A stretch of DNA of 64,000 nucleotides. Source: Phycisphaerales bacterium (GTDB taxonomy: Bacteria; Planctomycetota; Phycisphaerae; Phycisphaerales; UBA1924). The position numbers and the translations under genes are program-made. This document shows, piece after piece, positions 62,428 through 64,000 of the stretch. The notes under the pieces were generated by a model. It did not search any database. It was not told the origin of the DNA and was given only the letters and a program-made list of their open reading frames with translations. The stretch lies in the NCBI GenBank assembly GCA_019744815.1, contig JAIEUA010000005.1:1-64000 (forward strand), written 5' to 3'. Numbering within the stretch: position 1 is the first letter of the stretch; the number at the start of each line of letters is the position of its first letter.

Positions 62428-62457
62428 GGGGAGCTGCGTGCTGCGGCTCCCCTTTTT
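62428..62457 (+). terminator. Intrinsic terminator
   Basis: GGGGAGC (62428-62434) pairs with GCTCCCC (62446-62452), loop 11 bases, then TTTTTCTTT. The nearest upstream plus-strand gene is nuoC, 120 bp away. Confidence 0.7.
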
Positions 62458-62642
62458 CTTTGGGGGACGTGGTCTCCATGTTCTCTGCAGGCGCAGCCTT
62501 GGTTTTCCGCTTCCAATAGCACCACTCCCGCGCCGCCGATTGGCGTGTGTCCGGGATTGAAACGGCCTTGCGGGCCGTGACAATGGTCCCGTGGGCACGC
62601 GGGCGAAATGCTCGCGGCCGGGGACGGCGGACGGAGAGACTC

Positions 62643-63725
62643 ATGAAGATCGATTGCGTTGCGGCGGTTCTTGGTTGTGGCGTCCTCGCGCTCGGTGCGG
62701 CCGCGGGAGTTTCGCAGGCGACCCTGGTCGCGCCCGGCGGGTACATCCAGGCCGGCGCGACGACGGCGAGCGCGGGCACGTTCGCGTGGCCTGGTGTGGA
62801 TCTGTCGAACGCGTTCTTCGGCCCGATATCGACATACAAGGAGTTCGTCTTCGCGGGCGATTCACTGACGCACCGGACGGTTCAAGCAATCGCTCCGGGC
62901 GTTGCGGCGTCGGGCTTCGGCACGTCGGCCCTGGGCTACACGCTCGTCGAAACCGCCGCCACGTTCCCGAGTGCTGCAATCGGCGCGGGCGCCGCGATCG
63001 ACGGCGGCTGGAGCGAGACGCTCACCATCACCAATCCCGCCCACACCGGCGAGAACGGAGTGGTGCGCTTCGGCGTCTCGGTGCAGGCGTTTCTCACGGC
63101 GCAGGGCGCCAACGCCCGTGCCGCCCTGCGCGTCGCAGCGTACCTCAACAGCGCCCCGCTCGCGCAGCAGCCCGGCTTCAGCCCCGGCGAGTCCGACCCG
63201 CTGGTCACTACGCAGCAGTACGGCAACTGGGAGCTCGTCGCCGACCAGCCGCTCGCCGACGAGTTCCGCATCGTCCGCGACGAGATCGTCCTCGCCGTGC
63301 CGTTCACCTTCGGCACGCCCTTCACGCTGGGGCTCTCGAGCCTCGCCTCGAGCGGCACGCGCACGACGCTGGTCGCCGCGGGCACATCGACCGCCAAGGT
63401 CGATGACACCCGCGTCACCTGGGGCGGCTTCCTCGGCGTCACGATCAACGGCCAGGCCGTGACCGGCAACACGCTGACGTCTTCGACCGGCAAGAACTTC
63501 GGCCCGTCGATCATCCCGCCCAACGCCTGCGCCGGCGATTTCAACTTCGACGGCGTGGTCGACGACGAGGATTTCCAGATCTTCGCCGCGGGGTACAACG
63601 TGCTGGACTGCGACGACCCGTCGATGACCCCGGGCTGCCCGGGCGACATGGACGGGAACAACATCGTGGACGATGAGGATTTCCAGTTGTTCGTAGTGGC
63701 GTACAACGGGGTGGTGTGCGTGTGA
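62643..63725 (+). CDS. Secreted protein with paired dockerin-like loops
   Basis: 360-aa exported protein; the signal peptide spans about residues 1-25 (VLALGAAAGVSQA). The body is beta-rich and has no family I recognise (ETLTITNPAHTGENGVVRFG, AALRVAAYL). The C-terminus carries two EF-hand-like loops, DFNFDGVVDDEDFQIF and DMDGNNIVDDEDFQLF, with a conserved Cys after each. These match the paired C-terminal motif of the protein at 51388. GGAGAG five bases before the ATG fixes the start. Function unknown; likely surface or secreted. Confidence 0.88.
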   Translation: MKIDCVAAVLGCGVLALGAAAGVSQATLVAPGGYIQAGATTASAGTFAWPGVDLSNAFFGPISTYKEFVFAGDSLTHRTVQAIAPGVAASGFGTSALGYTLVETAATFPSAAIGAGAAIDGGWSETLTITNPAHTGENGVVRFGVSVQAFLTAQGANARAALRVAAYLNSAPLAQQPGFSPGESDPLVTTQQYGNWELVADQPLADEFRIVRDEIVLAVPFTFGTPFTLGLSSLASSGTRTTLVAAGTSTAKVDDTRVTWGGFLGVTINGQAVTGNTLTSSTGKNFGPSIIPPNACAGDFNFDGVVDDEDFQIFAAGYNVLDCDDPSMTPGCPGDMDGNNIVDDEDFQLFVVAYNGVVCV

Positions 63726-63843
63726 GCGGGGAAGTGGGGCAGGGGAGCAGGGGGGCAGCTGGGTAGAGGGGGCAGAGATCAAGGAGAGCAGGCGAACGCG
63801 GAGGGCGCGGACAACGCAGAGGTGCGCGGAGAGGAGATTGGGT
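63726..63843. repeat. Composite repeat, second copy, and gene-free end of window
   Basis: Starts at the base after the stop: GGGGCAGGGGAGCAGGGG units, a spacer with CAGAGATCAAGGAGAGCAG, then GCGAACGCGGAGGGCGCGG and GCGCGGAGAGGAG. An inverted partner (CTCCGCGGCCTCCGCGTTT) lies at about 63881-63900. Nothing else is recognisable up to 64000. Confidence 0.6.
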
Positions 63844-64000
63844 TCAATCCCATTGCCCCCTTTCCGCACGTCTCTGCTTCCTCCGCGGCCTCCGCGTTTT
63901 ATTCACTCCGCGCCGCTGCTTTCGCGATTGGGGCGCCGACCGGGCGGGTGGGGGAGCCGTACTCCGGTCGCGGCGGCAGTTGTGGTACACATGGTGGCGG

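Overview
The window is about 67% GC and densely coded on both strands. Several markers point to a planctomycete, most likely of the Phycisphaerae/Phycisphaerales type. They are secreted proteins ending in paired dockerin-like loops (DFNxDGxVDDxDF), a membrane protein ending in a CGYDVRGL/CPECG zinc ribbon, a prepilin-like protein with an H-X(n)-DG box, a ThiD2-ThiE fusion, and intergenic CGGAG-type inverted repeats next to a GxxExxY gene. This placement is inference from family knowledge, not from a search.

Layout. 0-7 kb: partial RRM protein, endonuclease III, ABC-F ATPase, ClpX and small conserved proteins. 7-14 kb: a peroxiredoxin-acetyltransferase fusion, a GxxExxY gene inside a perfect 36-bp inverted repeat, an overlapping deoC / zinc-ribbon membrane protein / aldehyde dehydrogenase operon, and secreted redox-related proteins. 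14-23 kb: RseP-type protease, hydrolase, TerC, M16 peptidase, ThiD2-ThiE, phosphogluconolactonase, pseudouridine synthase. 23-31 kb: PDH E1-beta and E2 around a small membrane protein, an HK/REC-XRE two-component pair, RsmB, PTS EIIA. 31-44 kb: polyprenyl synthase, Dxs, NAD kinase, M29 aminopeptidase, PagL-like protein, REC-GGDEF plus Hpt, a large NAGPA/GHL10/dockerin protein, GpmI. 44-56 kb: 1-Cys peroxiredoxin, YggS with a histone-H1-like tail, XerC, lipoproteins, a TolB-like propeller, a secreted dockerin protein, a pilin-like protein, a methyltransferase. 56-60 kb: a complete dTDP-rhamnose set (rfbA, rfbC, rfbD, rfbB). 60-64 kb: small conserved proteins, NuoC and another dockerin-like secreted protein.

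The most striking feature outside the genes is the amount of repeat DNA. At least five families of palindromic or inverted repeats recur. Some sit between genes, and some are read in frame inside genes (deoC, gpmI, rfbD). One family occurs both as an empty inverted repeat (about 59.3 kb) and as a version carrying a PD-(D/E)XK-like GxxExxY gene (about 8.1-8.6 kb).

Two intergenic stretches (1.9-2.1 kb plus strand, and 56.4-56.5 kb minus strand) fold into multi-helix structures each followed by an intrinsic terminator. They are candidate non-coding RNAs or riboswitch-like leaders. No tRNA, rRNA, CRISPR array or recognisable IS transposase was seen.
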